NCBI RefSeq assembly: GCF_014201335.1
Contig: NZ_JACHEB010000005.1
Span: forward strand, 310,001-374,000
DNA from: Tunturiibacter gelidiferens
GTDB lineage: Bacteria > Acidobacteriota > Terriglobia > Terriglobales > Acidobacteriaceae
DNA length: 64,000 nucleotides
Direction of reading: 5' to 3'
The notes under the pieces were generated by a model. It did no database searches. It had not been told where the DNA came from and saw nothing but the letters and a program-made list of their open reading frames with translations. Positions 27,078-36,940 of the stretch are shown piece after piece (position 1 is the stretch's first letter; each line of letters opens with the position of its first letter). A program made the translations under genes and the position numbers.

Positions 27078-28169
27078 ATGAATAAATTAGTTGCCGGCAA
27101 TCTGGTCCACCGCCCCCTCCGTTCGCTCATCAGCTGCCTCGCCATCGCCATCGAGGTCATCATGATCCTCTCCATCACCGCCATCCTCATGGGCAAGCTC
27201 AACGGATTCAAGACCCGCCAGAACGGCATCGGCATGGATATGTTCGTCCGCCCCAACACCGCCAGCAACCTCATCGGCATGAGCCCCGCCGGAGCCTCCA
27301 TCAAGGTCGCTGACGTCCTCGCCAAAATCCCGCACGTCGTCGTCTCCGCTCCCGTCAACGTTCAGATCAACAGCTCCCTCGACACCATCTACGGCATCGA
27401 CTTCAAGAGTTTCGACGCGCTTCTGCCCTTCACCTTCCTCTCCGGCACTCCCTTCCAGGGCCCCGACGACGTCATCCTCGACGACTACTCCGCCGCCGGC
27501 AAAAAAGTCGGCGACCACATCAGCATCCTCAACCATCCGTTCCGAATCTCAGGCATCGTCGCCCACGGCAAAGGAGGCCGCAAGTTCGTCCCCATCGACA
27601 CCATGGGCTCGCTCACCGGCACCGAAGGCAAAGCCACCATGTTCTACCTCCGTACGGAAGACCAGCCAAAGTACCAGGACGAAGTCCGCAAGGCCATCCT
27701 CGCCACGCCAGGCATGAGCACCTACAACGTCGCCACGGCCGAGGAGTACCTCTCCTCCATCTCACCCGACCGTCTCCCTGGCTTCAACATCGGCCTTCAG
27801 GTCGTCATCGGCATCGCCGTCATCATCGGCTTCCTCGTCATCTTCCAGTCCATGTACACCGCCGTCATGGAGCGCACCCGCGAGATCGGCATTCTCAAAT
27901 CCATGGGAGCCTCGCGCTCCTACATCGTCGGCATCGTCCTTCGCGAAACTGGCGTCCTCGCCACCATCGGCATCGTCCTCGGCATTGCAGCCAGCTTCGC
28001 TCTCAGCGCCGCTCTCGAAGCCCGCTTCCCCACACTCGACTTCGTCATCAACGTCCCCTACGTCTGGAAGGCCACAGCCATCGCCTTCATCGGAGCCCTG
28101 CTGGGCGCACTCTACCCAGCTCTCAAAGCCGCCAGCAAAGACCCCATCGACGCCCTCTCCTACGAGTAG
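27078..28169 (+). CDS. ABC transporter permease, FtsX/MacB-like
   Basis: 363 residues with four TM helices: one N-terminal (SLISCLAIAIEVIMILSIT), a periplasmic domain of about 200 residues, then three C-terminal helices. VMERTREIGILKSMGASRSYI is the coupling region that contacts the ATPase. The type handles lipoproteins, peptides or macrolides. No ATPase gene is adjacent; a LolD-like ATPase lies at 55894. The start MNKLVAGNL is the family norm. Confidence 0.92.
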   Translation: MNKLVAGNLVHRPLRSLISCLAIAIEVIMILSITAILMGKLNGFKTRQNGIGMDMFVRPNTASNLIGMSPAGASIKVADVLAKIPHVVVSAPVNVQINSSLDTIYGIDFKSFDALLPFTFLSGTPFQGPDDVILDDYSAAGKKVGDHISILNHPFRISGIVAHGKGGRKFVPIDTMGSLTGTEGKATMFYLRTEDQPKYQDEVRKAILATPGMSTYNVATAEEYLSSISPDRLPGFNIGLQVVIGIAVIIGFLVIFQSMYTAVMERTREIGILKSMGASRSYIVGIVLRETGVLATIGIVLGIAASFALSAALEARFPTLDFVINVPYVWKATAIAFIGALLGALYPALKAASKDPIDALSYE

Positions 28170-28235
28170 GCAAAAACATCCACAACTCATTGCGACAGCA
28201 ATTCAAAAAATGAACCCGTGCGAGGTGTGGCACAA

Positions 28236-29774
28236 GTGAATGCATGGATCAATCGAGCCTATCTTTGGGTAACCCTGGCTTTGTCGATTTGGCTCCTTGT
28301 CTGGATCAGCCTCTCCTGGGCAGGCGTTCAGGATGACGCATTCATCCATCTTCGTTACGCGGACAATCTCTTCCACACCCACCTCGTCACCTACGACGGA
28401 GTCCATCCCAACTACGGCGCATCGAGCCTCCTCTACATCTACCTCTTGTCGTTCCTCCGCCCGCTTTCGGCATCTCCAAATCTCCCGCGCCTGGTCTCTA
28501 GTTGCGTTCACATTCTTCTCTTACTCGGTGTAGCCGCACTCTTCCTCCGTGCAACTCCGCGGGAATCCTCGCTCGCTCGTCTCCTTGGACTCATCGTGAT
28601 GACCCTCCTCGTCGCGCCCTCCTCTGTTCGCTGGCTGGACGACGGCATGGAAACCGGAATCGCCCTCTGCTTCGTCGCTCTCATCTGCTGGCTTACCTTT
28701 CGCGAATCCGAAGATGCCTCTATCACCCCGGTCCGATACGCTGCCTACACGGTTCTGGGCTTCCTTGCCGTCTTCCTGCGTATTGAACTCATCCTCCTGT
28801 GCGGGATCGCGTCGCTCCTGATTGTGTGGAAACAAATCTTCGCCCCAAACTCGAGCTTCAACCGTCGCCTGCAATCGATCCTCAATGCAAGTCACCTGCT
28901 CCTCGGCAGCCTTCTGGCCATGCTCTTTATCGTCATCAAGATGCATCACCTGCTTCCCGATACAGCGAAAGCAAAAGCTGACGGCATCCCCGACTGGGGG
29001 ACGGCCTTTAGCGTCACCGCAACGGTCCTCGCAGGCGGGCTCTCCTTTGGAGCGGGGATTTTCATCTTCTGGCTTCTGACCCTCTTCCTGCTGTGGCGCG
29101 CTTCACGGCTCTCACCGCGTGCGTTGGTCGCCAACTCCATCTTTCCCATCCTGTTTTCAATCGCGGCGATCCGGGGACAACAGATTCAGGGAGCTCGATA
29201 CTTCGTCTGGTCTTTCTTTTTCTCGGCCCTGTGGAACAGTCTTGAGCTGACGCGTCACCCAATCGAGAGTGAATCAAAAAGTCCCGTACTCTTGCCGGCC
29301 TACTGCTTCCTGGCCCTCACTCTGCTTGCCCTGCCGATCGAATCGAAGGTGATGTATCCCTTCTTAAGAGATCGCGCCACTCTCGTCCGAAGCTTTCAGA
29401 ACAATCACCTTGAGACTCTGGAAGGCAAACGTGGAATTGCATTCGACATAGGCCAAATCGGTTATTTCTCTCGAGCGGATATCTGCGACCTCGCCGGTCT
29501 GGTCAACGGCAGGAGCAACGCTGGCCTTACAGAAAACCAGCATCTTACACGGTGCGTCGCGACGAACCCCGACTTCCTGTTCCTCCACGCCGAGGCGGTT
29601 TACGCCATCAGCCATTACTTGCCAATCAAAGACTGGCAGCTCTGCGGGCTCTATCCCTTCCGAAGGGTGGATAACACAGACCAGCACTACCTCCTGGCAC
29701 GACGCTCCGAAGCGCTCGAAATCTGCAAAGACCCTCCGCCCACGCCACCCGAACTCCAGCCCCTCTTCCAATAA
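28236..29774 (+). CDS. Polytopic GT-C-like membrane glycosyltransferase
   Basis: About 512 residues with around ten TM helices. The first extracytoplasmic loop has GVQDDAFIHLRYADNL, resembling the acidic catalytic loop (DD motif) of GT-C enzymes such as arabinofuranosyltransferase-like proteins that use polyprenyl-phosphate sugars. The C-terminus is a soluble domain. GTG at 28236 is chosen behind GAGG; GTG at 28218 is also in frame. The sugar and acceptor are unknown. Confidence 0.7.
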   Translation: MNAWINRAYLWVTLALSIWLLVWISLSWAGVQDDAFIHLRYADNLFHTHLVTYDGVHPNYGASSLLYIYLLSFLRPLSASPNLPRLVSSCVHILLLLGVAALFLRATPRESSLARLLGLIVMTLLVAPSSVRWLDDGMETGIALCFVALICWLTFRESEDASITPVRYAAYTVLGFLAVFLRIELILLCGIASLLIVWKQIFAPNSSFNRRLQSILNASHLLLGSLLAMLFIVIKMHHLLPDTAKAKADGIPDWGTAFSVTATVLAGGLSFGAGIFIFWLLTLFLLWRASRLSPRALVANSIFPILFSIAAIRGQQIQGARYFVWSFFFSALWNSLELTRHPIESESKSPVLLPAYCFLALTLLALPIESKVMYPFLRDRATLVRSFQNNHLETLEGKRGIAFDIGQIGYFSRADICDLAGLVNGRSNAGLTENQHLTRCVATNPDFLFLHAEAVYAISHYLPIKDWQLCGLYPFRRVDNTDQHYLLARRSEALEICKDPPPTPPELQPLFQ

Positions 29775-29810
29775 GAGAAGCTCTCAACCACCGATTGATC
29801 TGTTAGAGAC

Positions 29811-30836
29811 TCACAGCGCTGGCAGGCGCGTCCCGCGCTGACTCTCGGTCCCAATCGTGGGCAGAAACCGCTGTATCGCAATCTCGATCGTCAGAGGCGC
29901 CAGCGCCAGTGCGAACGGCAAAAAGATCCGAACCTCCTGCACTCTCCCCACTACCACCCACATTCCTAGAAAGATCAACGCCCCCACCAATACCGCCACT
30001 CCACCCGCCTCCACCTGAAACCTCCTCCGCACCGCCATCCACAAAGTCCACGCAAACGGCCCCATAAACAACACAAAAGGAATCCACGCATCCGGCGAAC
30101 GCAAATTCGTAATCAGTTGAAACACCGGCGTGCTCCCATAGTTCGCCTGCGGAAACGCCCGCCGCATCAGCCAAAACTGAATTCCCAACCCAATCAACAT
30201 CGCAGTCGCGCTCGTCCCTGCCTGCAGACTCCGCGACAGCACAAATCCCCGCCCCAGCGGTGTCAGGCACACCAGCAAAATCCCCAAATGCAGCGCAAAC
30301 CCAACATCCGCGCGGACAAACCCCTGCACGACAGCCAGCACCAACAGACCAACAACCGCGGTCCCCGCTCCCCCCGGCACAGTCTCCGCCAGCAGCAACA
30401 GCGCCAGCGCCAAAATCCCCGCCGTAGGCAGCGTCTCCGGCCGCTGATACCAAAGCAGCCAGGCAAGATAAAACTGCACCAGCACCAAAAATCCAGCCGC
30501 CCCAAACCACCGGCCCTCAAGCGTGGCTCCGCGATATACCGCCGACCGCCGCAGCACAAAAAACAGCGTAAACAAACCAACAAAAGCCGCAATCACATCC
30601 AACACCGCCAACGTATGCCGAAGCGCCAAATGCGTATGCTGAGCCAAAAAGTAAGCCGTATCGATCACACCAATCCGATACTGGTTCGGCGCACTCGCCG
30701 TTCCTCCCACCACATCCATCCAGATACCTGGCTCTGAATGGAACGTATGACTATAGCTCCAGTAGTCCAGATAACCCGCCGACAGAACGACAAGACTCAG
30801 CAGTACGCTGACGACCTTCTTTGGGCCCTGCATCAT
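29811..30836 (-). CDS. Polytopic membrane protein, unknown function
   Basis: About 341 residues with eight to ten hydrophobic helices. Start at one of two adjacent Met codons (MMQGPKKVVSVL). A motif NQYRIGVIDTAYFLAQHTHL lies in the first loop, with several His residues. No family recognised; similar proteins occur next to GT-C genes in Acidobacteriota. It converges with the GT-C-like gene before it and is divergent from the next one. Confidence 0.6.
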   Translation of the reverse strand: MMQGPKKVVSVLLSLVVLSAGYLDYWSYSHTFHSEPGIWMDVVGGTASAPNQYRIGVIDTAYFLAQHTHLALRHTLAVLDVIAAFVGLFTLFFVLRRSAVYRGATLEGRWFGAAGFLVLVQFYLAWLLWYQRPETLPTAGILALALLLLAETVPGGAGTAVVGLLVLAVVQGFVRADVGFALHLGILLVCLTPLGRGFVLSRSLQAGTSATAMLIGLGIQFWLMRRAFPQANYGSTPVFQLITNLRSPDAWIPFVLFMGPFAWTLWMAVRRRFQVEAGGVAVLVGALIFLGMWVVVGRVQEVRIFLPFALALAPLTIEIAIQRFLPTIGTESQRGTRLPAL

Positions 30837-31014
30837 CCGTTCCCGTCTCGCTTCCCCACTGTGGTTTGAGAGGAAGCATAGCACTCGATCCATCGTCCAC
30901 GATCCCGATCGGACCTCCGCCACCAACCCTTCTGCAACGCTTTGCATCCTTTCGTACTAATTCTGTAATACCCTAAACTCTCACGACAAATTTGCGTTTA
31001 ACCCAACGTACACA

Positions 31015-32706
31015 ATGAAGCGGCCAGGCTCCATCTCGTCTCCAATACTTCGCATCGTCGAGGCTGCCCTTCTCTTCGTCTCTGCCATCTTCCTCATCCT
31101 GCACGCCTTCCACCTCAGCGCCGACTTTCCCAACCACTCCCCATGGATGGATTGGGCCAAGTACACCGATGAAGGCTGGTACGGCGACGGAGCCATCCGC
31201 CATTTCCAGCGAGGCCACTGGTACGTCCCCGGCGATTTCAACCCCGCTGCCGCCCTCCCCGTCTGGCCTCTCCTCGAAGCCGCCCTCTTCCGCTTCACCG
31301 GCGTCAGTCTCACCGCCGCCCGCGGCCTCACCGTCGCCATCTTCGGCCTCATCCTCGCCGCCTCTTATCTCCTGCTTCGCCGATGGCAAAATCTGGCAGC
31401 GACCCCAGAGCAAACCCCGAACCAGAAACCCGCCAAAACTCTAGCCCCCGCCATCGCCGTCCTCCTTCTGGCGGTAAGTCCCTTCTGCTACGTCTTCACC
31501 CGCATGGCGATCCTCGAACCCCTTCTCATCCTCCTCACGCTCCTCGCCCTGCTCGCCGCCTCCTACGCGACACCGGAGCAGGGAATTGAGCCGACTTCCC
31601 TACGAAACCGCCTCCAACAATCGATCCCCATCGTCTCTCTCGGCCTTCTTCTCCCTCTGATGGTCCTCACCAAGACCACGGCCATCTTCCTCCTCCCCGC
31701 CATCGGCTGGATCCTCTGGGCCCGCGCCGAATACCGCATCCGCCCCTTCCTCCGCCTCACTCTCCCCGCGGGAGCCCTAGCAGTCGTCACCTGGATCGCC
31801 TACTACGCCCTCATCATCCGACCCCACTTCCTCGACGACTATCGCTACCTCTTCAGCGCCAACGCCTACACCGGCATCACCCCCGGCACCGCCCTCTCGG
31901 TCCTCGGCGACACCATTACCGATGGCCTCTGGATTGGCAACATCCTCTACCCTCTGGCTCTCCTCGCCGCCTTTTCAGCTCTTATCCTCCGCCCCCGGCT
32001 CCTTCGCAACCCACTCATACCCGCACTTCTCCTCTGGGCCGCTGGCTACGCCTTCTTCCTCGCCTATCACAACAACCTCCAGCCCCGTTACTACCTCGTC
32101 CTCGCAGTCCCACTCACGCTGCTGATTCCCATCGTCTTCTCGACTCTCTGGACCAACCCGCAACCTCACTCCCAGCCCCTGTCCCCCCTCCGTCGCCTCG
32201 CGACCGCCACCATCGTCGCCGTCGTGGCCGTTCTCACCGTCACCGACGCCCGCCAGACCCTCCACTACGTCCGAACCCCCGACTACACCTTCACCACCGC
32301 CGCTGCTCAGATCCGCGAGATCGTCTCCGCCGACCACACCCACAACCCGCTCATCCTCTCCATCAGCGGCTCCAACCTCTCTCTCATGACAGGTCTGCCC
32401 TCCATCTGCGACGACTTCGGCACCATGGACCTCGCCGTCCGCGTCCGTGCCTACCACCCAGGCTGGTACGTCGCCTGGAATCAGGTCGACGATGACAAGA
32501 TGGATGCCCTCGCTCCCACCTACCACCTCCAGCGAGTCGCGGCCTTCCCCGCCATGGACGACCCCGAGCGCAACCTCCTCATCCTCTACCGCTTGGACCC
32601 CGCCATCCCCGGCACGCCCCCGCGCCGCCGTCACAAAGCCAACATCCCCCGACTCCTCCAGACCAACTTCGGCCAGCAGCCCAGCCCCATTCAACTCGAG
32701 CACTAA
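31015..32706 (+). CDS. GT39/ArnT-like membrane glycosyltransferase
   Basis: 563 residues, about 11 TM helices. The first periplasmic loop has YTDEGWYGDGAIRH, which matches the acidic DE site of the PMT/ArnT clan (GT-C). The enzymes transfer sugars from polyprenyl phosphate to proteins or lipids on the outer face of the inner membrane. The C-terminal 150 residues are soluble. Substrate unknown. Confidence 0.8.
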   Translation: MKRPGSISSPILRIVEAALLFVSAIFLILHAFHLSADFPNHSPWMDWAKYTDEGWYGDGAIRHFQRGHWYVPGDFNPAAALPVWPLLEAALFRFTGVSLTAARGLTVAIFGLILAASYLLLRRWQNLAATPEQTPNQKPAKTLAPAIAVLLLAVSPFCYVFTRMAILEPLLILLTLLALLAASYATPEQGIEPTSLRNRLQQSIPIVSLGLLLPLMVLTKTTAIFLLPAIGWILWARAEYRIRPFLRLTLPAGALAVVTWIAYYALIIRPHFLDDYRYLFSANAYTGITPGTALSVLGDTITDGLWIGNILYPLALLAAFSALILRPRLLRNPLIPALLLWAAGYAFFLAYHNNLQPRYYLVLAVPLTLLIPIVFSTLWTNPQPHSQPLSPLRRLATATIVAVVAVLTVTDARQTLHYVRTPDYTFTTAAAQIREIVSADHTHNPLILSISGSNLSLMTGLPSICDDFGTMDLAVRVRAYHPGWYVAWNQVDDDKMDALAPTYHLQRVAAFPAMDDPERNLLILYRLDPAIPGTPPRRRHKANIPRLLQTNFGQQPSPIQLEH

Positions 32707-32780
32707 GCCAGTCACCCCCACCACACGCTTCTCGAGAGTCACCTCACGGCTCCCGCCAAAACCGAATCTCTGCCCCTGCT

Positions 32781-33623
32781 CTACGGCCTCTGGTTCGCCA
32801 AGCTAAACTGCTGCTCCACAACCACGCTCGTCGCTACCGGACTCCCGCCCCGCATCCCCGGCGCAAATCGCCACTTCTGCACTGCCTCCACCGCGCTCGC
32901 ATCAAGCCCATACCCGAGCGGCCGCGCTATTGCCACCCTCCGCGGCACTCCACTCGCATCCACCACAAGCCGCAGTTCAACCGATCCCTGCACCCTGTCT
33001 CGCAGCGCCGGATCGCCAAACTTCGCCTCCACCCGGTGATCCACCTTGGGTTCAATCACATCTTTCGACGGCTCCCCCGGCCCATTCATCGGATAGACTG
33101 TCTGCCCGTCCAACGCATCCTGCGGCCACGCCAGCGCCGGGTTGAAGTAATGCCGCCAGTAATCCGGCATCGCCCGCTGCATCTCCGGATCGATCCCAAC
33201 CGAAAAAATCTCCGCAAACACAGCCTCCAGCCTGGTTGAATCTCCCGGGTCAGCGACCACCACCTGAATCTTCTCGTCCTTCAACACGTGCCGCTCAAAC
33301 TCATGGTTGTCCGTGTTATATCGAACCGCAGCGCGAACCCCATCAAGCTCAATCTCGCCTGTCCCTCTCCGCGCCACCGTCAAAACATTCATCGCCGCCA
33401 GCGTCCAATCACCCACCTTGGGCTCTCCCCGCACCTTTCCCGCAGCGTCATACGTCAGCTCGTTGTTTAAATAAAATCCACGAAGAAACAGCGCCCGTCC
33501 CACCAACAACGAAGCAGCCGTCATCTCCGCACCCGCGACTGTTCCCTGCGTCGACTGCCCAAGCCCCGCAACCCACCCGATCATCCAAACGAAAACAATC
33601 GCCGCTTTGTTTCTACGCGTCAT
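32781..33623 (-). CDS. Secreted protein with TonB C-terminal-like domain
   Basis: 280 residues from ATG 33623 (GAGG six bases upstream): signal peptide MTRRNKAAIVFVWMIGWVAG, a mixed central domain, and a C-terminal TonB-like fold with VQGSVELRLVVDASGVPRRV and AVEAVQKWRFAPGM. These domains are common in secreted proteins of Acidobacteriota and often act without ExbBD. The frame is open upstream to 33980 but that part includes the intergenic region of the divergent gene and lacks support. Role unknown. Confidence 0.8.
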   Translation of the reverse strand: MTRRNKAAIVFVWMIGWVAGLGQSTQGTVAGAEMTAASLLVGRALFLRGFYLNNELTYDAAGKVRGEPKVGDWTLAAMNVLTVARRGTGEIELDGVRAAVRYNTDNHEFERHVLKDEKIQVVVADPGDSTRLEAVFAEIFSVGIDPEMQRAMPDYWRHYFNPALAWPQDALDGQTVYPMNGPGEPSKDVIEPKVDHRVEAKFGDPALRDRVQGSVELRLVVDASGVPRRVAIARPLGYGLDASAVEAVQKWRFAPGMRGGSPVATSVVVEQQFSLANQRP

Positions 33624-33912
33624 GCAAGTCCTCGAAAACCTCTTCCCCTGGAATGCCTGCGACAGATGCCATGCGACAGATGCCTGCAATTCGACTGAAC
33701 CGTCCGGGCGACAGTTCACCATATCTGTCATTTGAGTAGGAAATTCACCCCTCCATACCGCATGAACAAGATAACCAGAATAAGCAACCATCACCGTCCC
33801 AAAAAAACACAAGACCAGACAGAACTTACTTATAGAATCTGAAAGCCTGACCTCCGGAGGCCCTTCTGCCACATCAGCGGAGCCCTTCGCGCCAACAAAC
33901 CGAGGATGTTGC

Positions 33913-35820
33913 ATGACCCCAGCTTCACTGCTGCATTTCGTTGAGGCCCTTCTTTGGTGCGCCCTCCTCTTTCTCTCCATAGCAGGCTACGGAGCCCTTC
34001 TCCTTCGTCTCTTCAACATCCGTAGCCCCTCCATCACACTCGCAGCCACCAGCGGCTTCGCCCTCGTCATCTTCCTCGGAGGCTGTCTCAATCTCCTGCA
34101 CCTGATCACCGCTCCCATCCTGATAGCCCTCACCATCCTCGGCCTTCTCGCCGCAGTCCTCCTCCGCATCACCATCAACGAAACCTCTACCCCCGCCTCA
34201 CTCCCGCTCCCCGAAAAAACCTCCTGGGCCTCAAGCCTCGTCCCGTTGCTCCTGATCATGACTGCCGTCGTCTTTATCATCCGCATCGCCGCCACCGTAC
34301 ACACCCAGTCCTATCAGGCCTCCGACGACTACAACTTCTACCTCGCCGCCCCCGCGAAGATGCTCCAACTCCACCACTACGCAGCCGATCCCTTCAGCGA
34401 GCGCCGAGTCATGTCCAGCATCGGCGGCAACTACTTCCTCCAGACCCTGGTCCTCGCCACCCTCCCCCTGACAGACGTTCAGATGGCCGACCGCGCCCTC
34501 GGCCTCCTCCTTCTAGCCTTTCTCGCCTTCGCTCTCCCCTCTGAGTTCCGCCTCTCTCCATCCCAGCGCGTCGTATTCGCTCTTCTCGTCTTCACAACAC
34601 CCCAGCTCGTCTTCAACCTGACCTTCGTCCTTCTACCAAGCGCCCTCTTTTTCTCCCTCGTCTACGTCGCAGCCCACCGCAAACTCCTCGCCGAAAACTC
34701 AACCCTCCAGGCCCTTCTCCTCGGCGCGATCACCGGCGTCATCGCCACCACCAAATCCACCTACCTCCCTCACGGAGTCATCTTCGTCGCCTGCTTCGCA
34801 CTCTTCCAGGCGCGTCGCCGAGGCCTCTCCTCAGGCACAAAGACCCTCCTCCTCGCCGCCCTCTCCTGCCTGATCGTCATGGCGCCGTGGATGATCGCCA
34901 ACCACGCCACCTCCGGCACCTGGTTCTACCCCTCGCTCGGCAAGGGCTACCAATACAGCACCTACGGCCTCTACCCCGCACCCTCCGGAGCCGGCCTCTC
35001 CATCATCCTGCACAAAGTCGTCCCCTTCTGCGCCCCCCTCGGCCTCCTCCTCGTGCTCGAATGGTTCCTGGGCGACCGCGATGAGCAGGGCGAAGCTATC
35101 CTCTCCCTCTCCGCCGCCGCTCTCTGCGCCACCCTCCTGGTCGGCATAGGCACTGGCGGAGACTCCGTCCGCCGCTACAACTACCCCTGCATCATCCCCG
35201 CGATGCTGCTCCTCTACATCGTCTTCAGCCGCCGCCGCAACACCTTCCCCGGCTCCCGCCGCTGGCCCATCCTCCAAACCATCACCATCCTCTTCATCTC
35301 CTACACCGCCATCACCACCTGGCGAAACAAGTTCACCAACGAGTACGACCAGATCCCGATCGGTCTCAAGGCCGGCCTCCGCGACACCCCCATCGTCCCC
35401 GCCAGCGTCTCTGATGAATACGCTTCCGTCCAACGAGCCATCCCGACCGACGCAGGCACCATCGCCACCGTCACCAACAGCTTCCTCTTCGACTACCGCA
35501 CCAACCCCATCAGCATCGCCGACTATCCCGGAGCCGCTAGCCTTCCCCCGGGCTGGCCCTCCCGCGGCGACGGCAACGCCCTCGCCGAGTACCTCCTTGC
35601 CCACAACCTCCGCTACCTTGTCTGCTCCTACGCCGACTTCGTAGGCCTTGACCAGGAAGCCGTCAAAGTTCTCCACGACCCCAGCCGCACCCAGTGGATT
35701 CGCAGCGAACAGGCCATCATCCTTCGCTCCCACCAGCAGTACGCCGAGCTCGCTAAAACCCGCCGCCATCTCTACGACGACGGCCAAATCTACGTCTTGG
35801 ACCTGGCCGAGCAACGCTAG
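33913..35820 (+). CDS. Polytopic GT-C-like membrane protein
   Basis: 635 residues, about 13 TM helices, C-terminal soluble domain. The QASDDYNFYLAAPAKMLQ segment after the fourth helix resembles the acidic catalytic loop of GT-C enzymes. It is similar in layout to the genes at 28236 and 31015, so this 10-kb region holds several lipid-linked-sugar transferases with no shared operon. Followed by the long inverted repeat form of R1. Confidence 0.68.
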   Translation: MTPASLLHFVEALLWCALLFLSIAGYGALLLRLFNIRSPSITLAATSGFALVIFLGGCLNLLHLITAPILIALTILGLLAAVLLRITINETSTPASLPLPEKTSWASSLVPLLLIMTAVVFIIRIAATVHTQSYQASDDYNFYLAAPAKMLQLHHYAADPFSERRVMSSIGGNYFLQTLVLATLPLTDVQMADRALGLLLLAFLAFALPSEFRLSPSQRVVFALLVFTTPQLVFNLTFVLLPSALFFSLVYVAAHRKLLAENSTLQALLLGAITGVIATTKSTYLPHGVIFVACFALFQARRRGLSSGTKTLLLAALSCLIVMAPWMIANHATSGTWFYPSLGKGYQYSTYGLYPAPSGAGLSIILHKVVPFCAPLGLLLVLEWFLGDRDEQGEAILSLSAAALCATLLVGIGTGGDSVRRYNYPCIIPAMLLLYIVFSRRRNTFPGSRRWPILQTITILFISYTAITTWRNKFTNEYDQIPIGLKAGLRDTPIVPASVSDEYASVQRAIPTDAGTIATVTNSFLFDYRTNPISIADYPGAASLPPGWPSRGDGNALAEYLLAHNLRYLVCSYADFVGLDQEAVKVLHDPSRTQWIRSEQAIILRSHQQYAELAKTRRHLYDDGQIYVLDLAEQR

Positions 35821-35836
35821 ACGCCCTGCGCGGGCG

Positions 35837-35960
35837 GCGGTCACTTCGTGACATGTATACCGGCTCCGCCCGTCCCGCGACCAACGGAAGCGCCACCCGA
35901 AGGGGTATACATGTCACGAAGTGACCGCACCGCGCGCAGCGGGCCCGGCCGGCAGGCCGC
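35837..35960 (+). repeat. R1 dispersed repeat, copy 3 with 25-bp inverted arms
   Basis: The arms 35837-35861 and 35904-35928 are perfect inverted repeats of 25 bases (outer end GCGGTCACTTCGTGAC, inner end ATGTATACC) around a 42-base loop. The right part continues with the R1 body ending in GCGGGCCCGGCCGGCAGG. This copy is therefore a fold-back structure; the other copies have only the right arm. It starts 16 bases after the stop of the upstream gene. Confidence 0.85.
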
Positions 35961-35995
35961 CTCTCACAAACACCCGAAAACAAACCAAACAATCC

Positions 35996-36024
35996 TTGAC
36001 GCCACCCCGAGCCACCAGTAAGAT
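35996..36024 (+). promoter_or_regulatory. Putative sigma70 promoter of rplM-rpsI
   Basis: -35 TTGACG, 17-base spacer, -10 TAAGAT. The closest match to consensus in the window apart from the his promoter. About 337 bases before the rplM ATG. Confidence 0.65.
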
Positions 36025-36360
36025 TAAATCTCGCGCAGTCTCGCGTCTGTACGTCTGTGTCACTACCGTTTCCAGGCGAGTCAGGTCAGTGAGGCATCCG
36101 TGGTGGATCCACTGGGGAGCAGCTTTCAACATAGCCGCCCCTGAAGCACCCATCCCATAGGTTTGTGCGTAGTTCAGCTTAAGCGGCTTGTTCCGCGTGT
36201 TTGGAGAGCATTTCTCCCTTCCCGCTCGTCGCCTTGCTCTGGAGCAAACGTTCTTTCGGGTTTTTTCAGTTTTTCCTATTAGCGAATCATCAACGGCACC
36301 ATTTTCTTCATGCACCACGCCGAACACTGAAGACGGCAGAAACAAGGAGTAACCCAACCG

Positions 36361-36864
36361 ATGCCTACCACCATTCCGAGTGGCAAAGACATTAAGCGCA
36401 AGTGGTACCTGCTCGATGCGAGCGGTAAGACCCTGGGCCGTCTCGCCACACAGGCCGCCTCCGTCCTCGCCGGCAAGACCAGCCCGCTCTACACCCCCTA
36501 CATCGATATGGGCGATCACGTCGTGATCATCAACGCCGAAAAGATCGTGCTCACCGGCCTCAAGTCTGACCAGAAGCTCTACCGCCGCTACACCGGATTC
36601 CCCGGTGGTCTTCGCGAAGAGTCCTTCATCAAGCTTCTCGCCCGTCGCCCCGAAGCCATCGTCGAGCAGGCTGTCAAGGGCATGCTTCCCAAGTCCAAGC
36701 TCGGCCGCCAGATGGCCACCAAGCTCAAGGTCTACAAGGGAGCACAGCATCCCCACCTCGCCCAGCAGCCCGTTGCCATGGACTTCCATGCCTCCAACGC
36801 GCCCAAGGTTCTCACCTCCAAGGTCATGGTGCCGACTCATCCGGCTCACTCCCTCGAAGGCTAA
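36361..36864 (+). CDS. rplM: 50S ribosomal protein L13
   Basis: 167 residues, about 20-25 longer than E. coli L13 because of short N- and C-terminal extensions. [36 protein letters not shown] and the [15 protein letters not shown] segment are family signatures. Early-assembly 23S rRNA-binding protein. It pairs with rpsI downstream as in most bacteria. AAGGAG lies ten bases before the start. Confidence 0.98.
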   Translation: MPTTIPSGKDIKRKWYLLDASGKTLGRLATQAASVLAGKTSPLYTPYIDMGDHVVIINAEKIVLTGLKSDQKLYRRYTGFPGGLREESFIKLLARRPEAIVEQAVKGMLPKSKLGRQMATKLKVYKGAQHPHLAQQPVAMDFHASNAPKVLTSKVMVPTHPAHSLEG

Positions 36865-36940
36865 GCGTCCCCTCCCGATCTTCGGGAGCTAACGAAGTTT
36901 GGGGCATCAGCCCCGGGTTTTCAAAAGTTCAAGGAGCACC

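Larger units (their letters stand above)
35821..36360. other. Gap with R1 inverted repeat, promoter and long rplM leader
   Basis: 540 bases without a supported gene. The first 140 bases are an R1 element with long inverted arms. A promoter at 35996-36024 then gives an rplM mRNA leader of about 330 bases. The leader has small stem-loops such as GTGGATCCAC and a T-rich stretch near 36260-36275, but no clear terminator. Confidence 0.5.

Noticed and set aside
33624-33980. N-terminal extension of the TonB-like protein
   Set aside because: The added part overlaps the divergent gene start and lacks a recognisable domain, while ATG 33623 has a Shine-Dalgarno sequence and begins a clear signal peptide.
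34831-35844. Minus-strand ORF of 337 codons inside the GT-C-like gene
   Set aside because: Gly/Val/Asp/Glu-rich antisense shadow of the membrane-protein gene.
36240-36280. Terminator in the rplM leader
   Set aside because: A T-rich stretch follows GCTCTGGAGC, but the stem is only four pairs and too far from the T-run.
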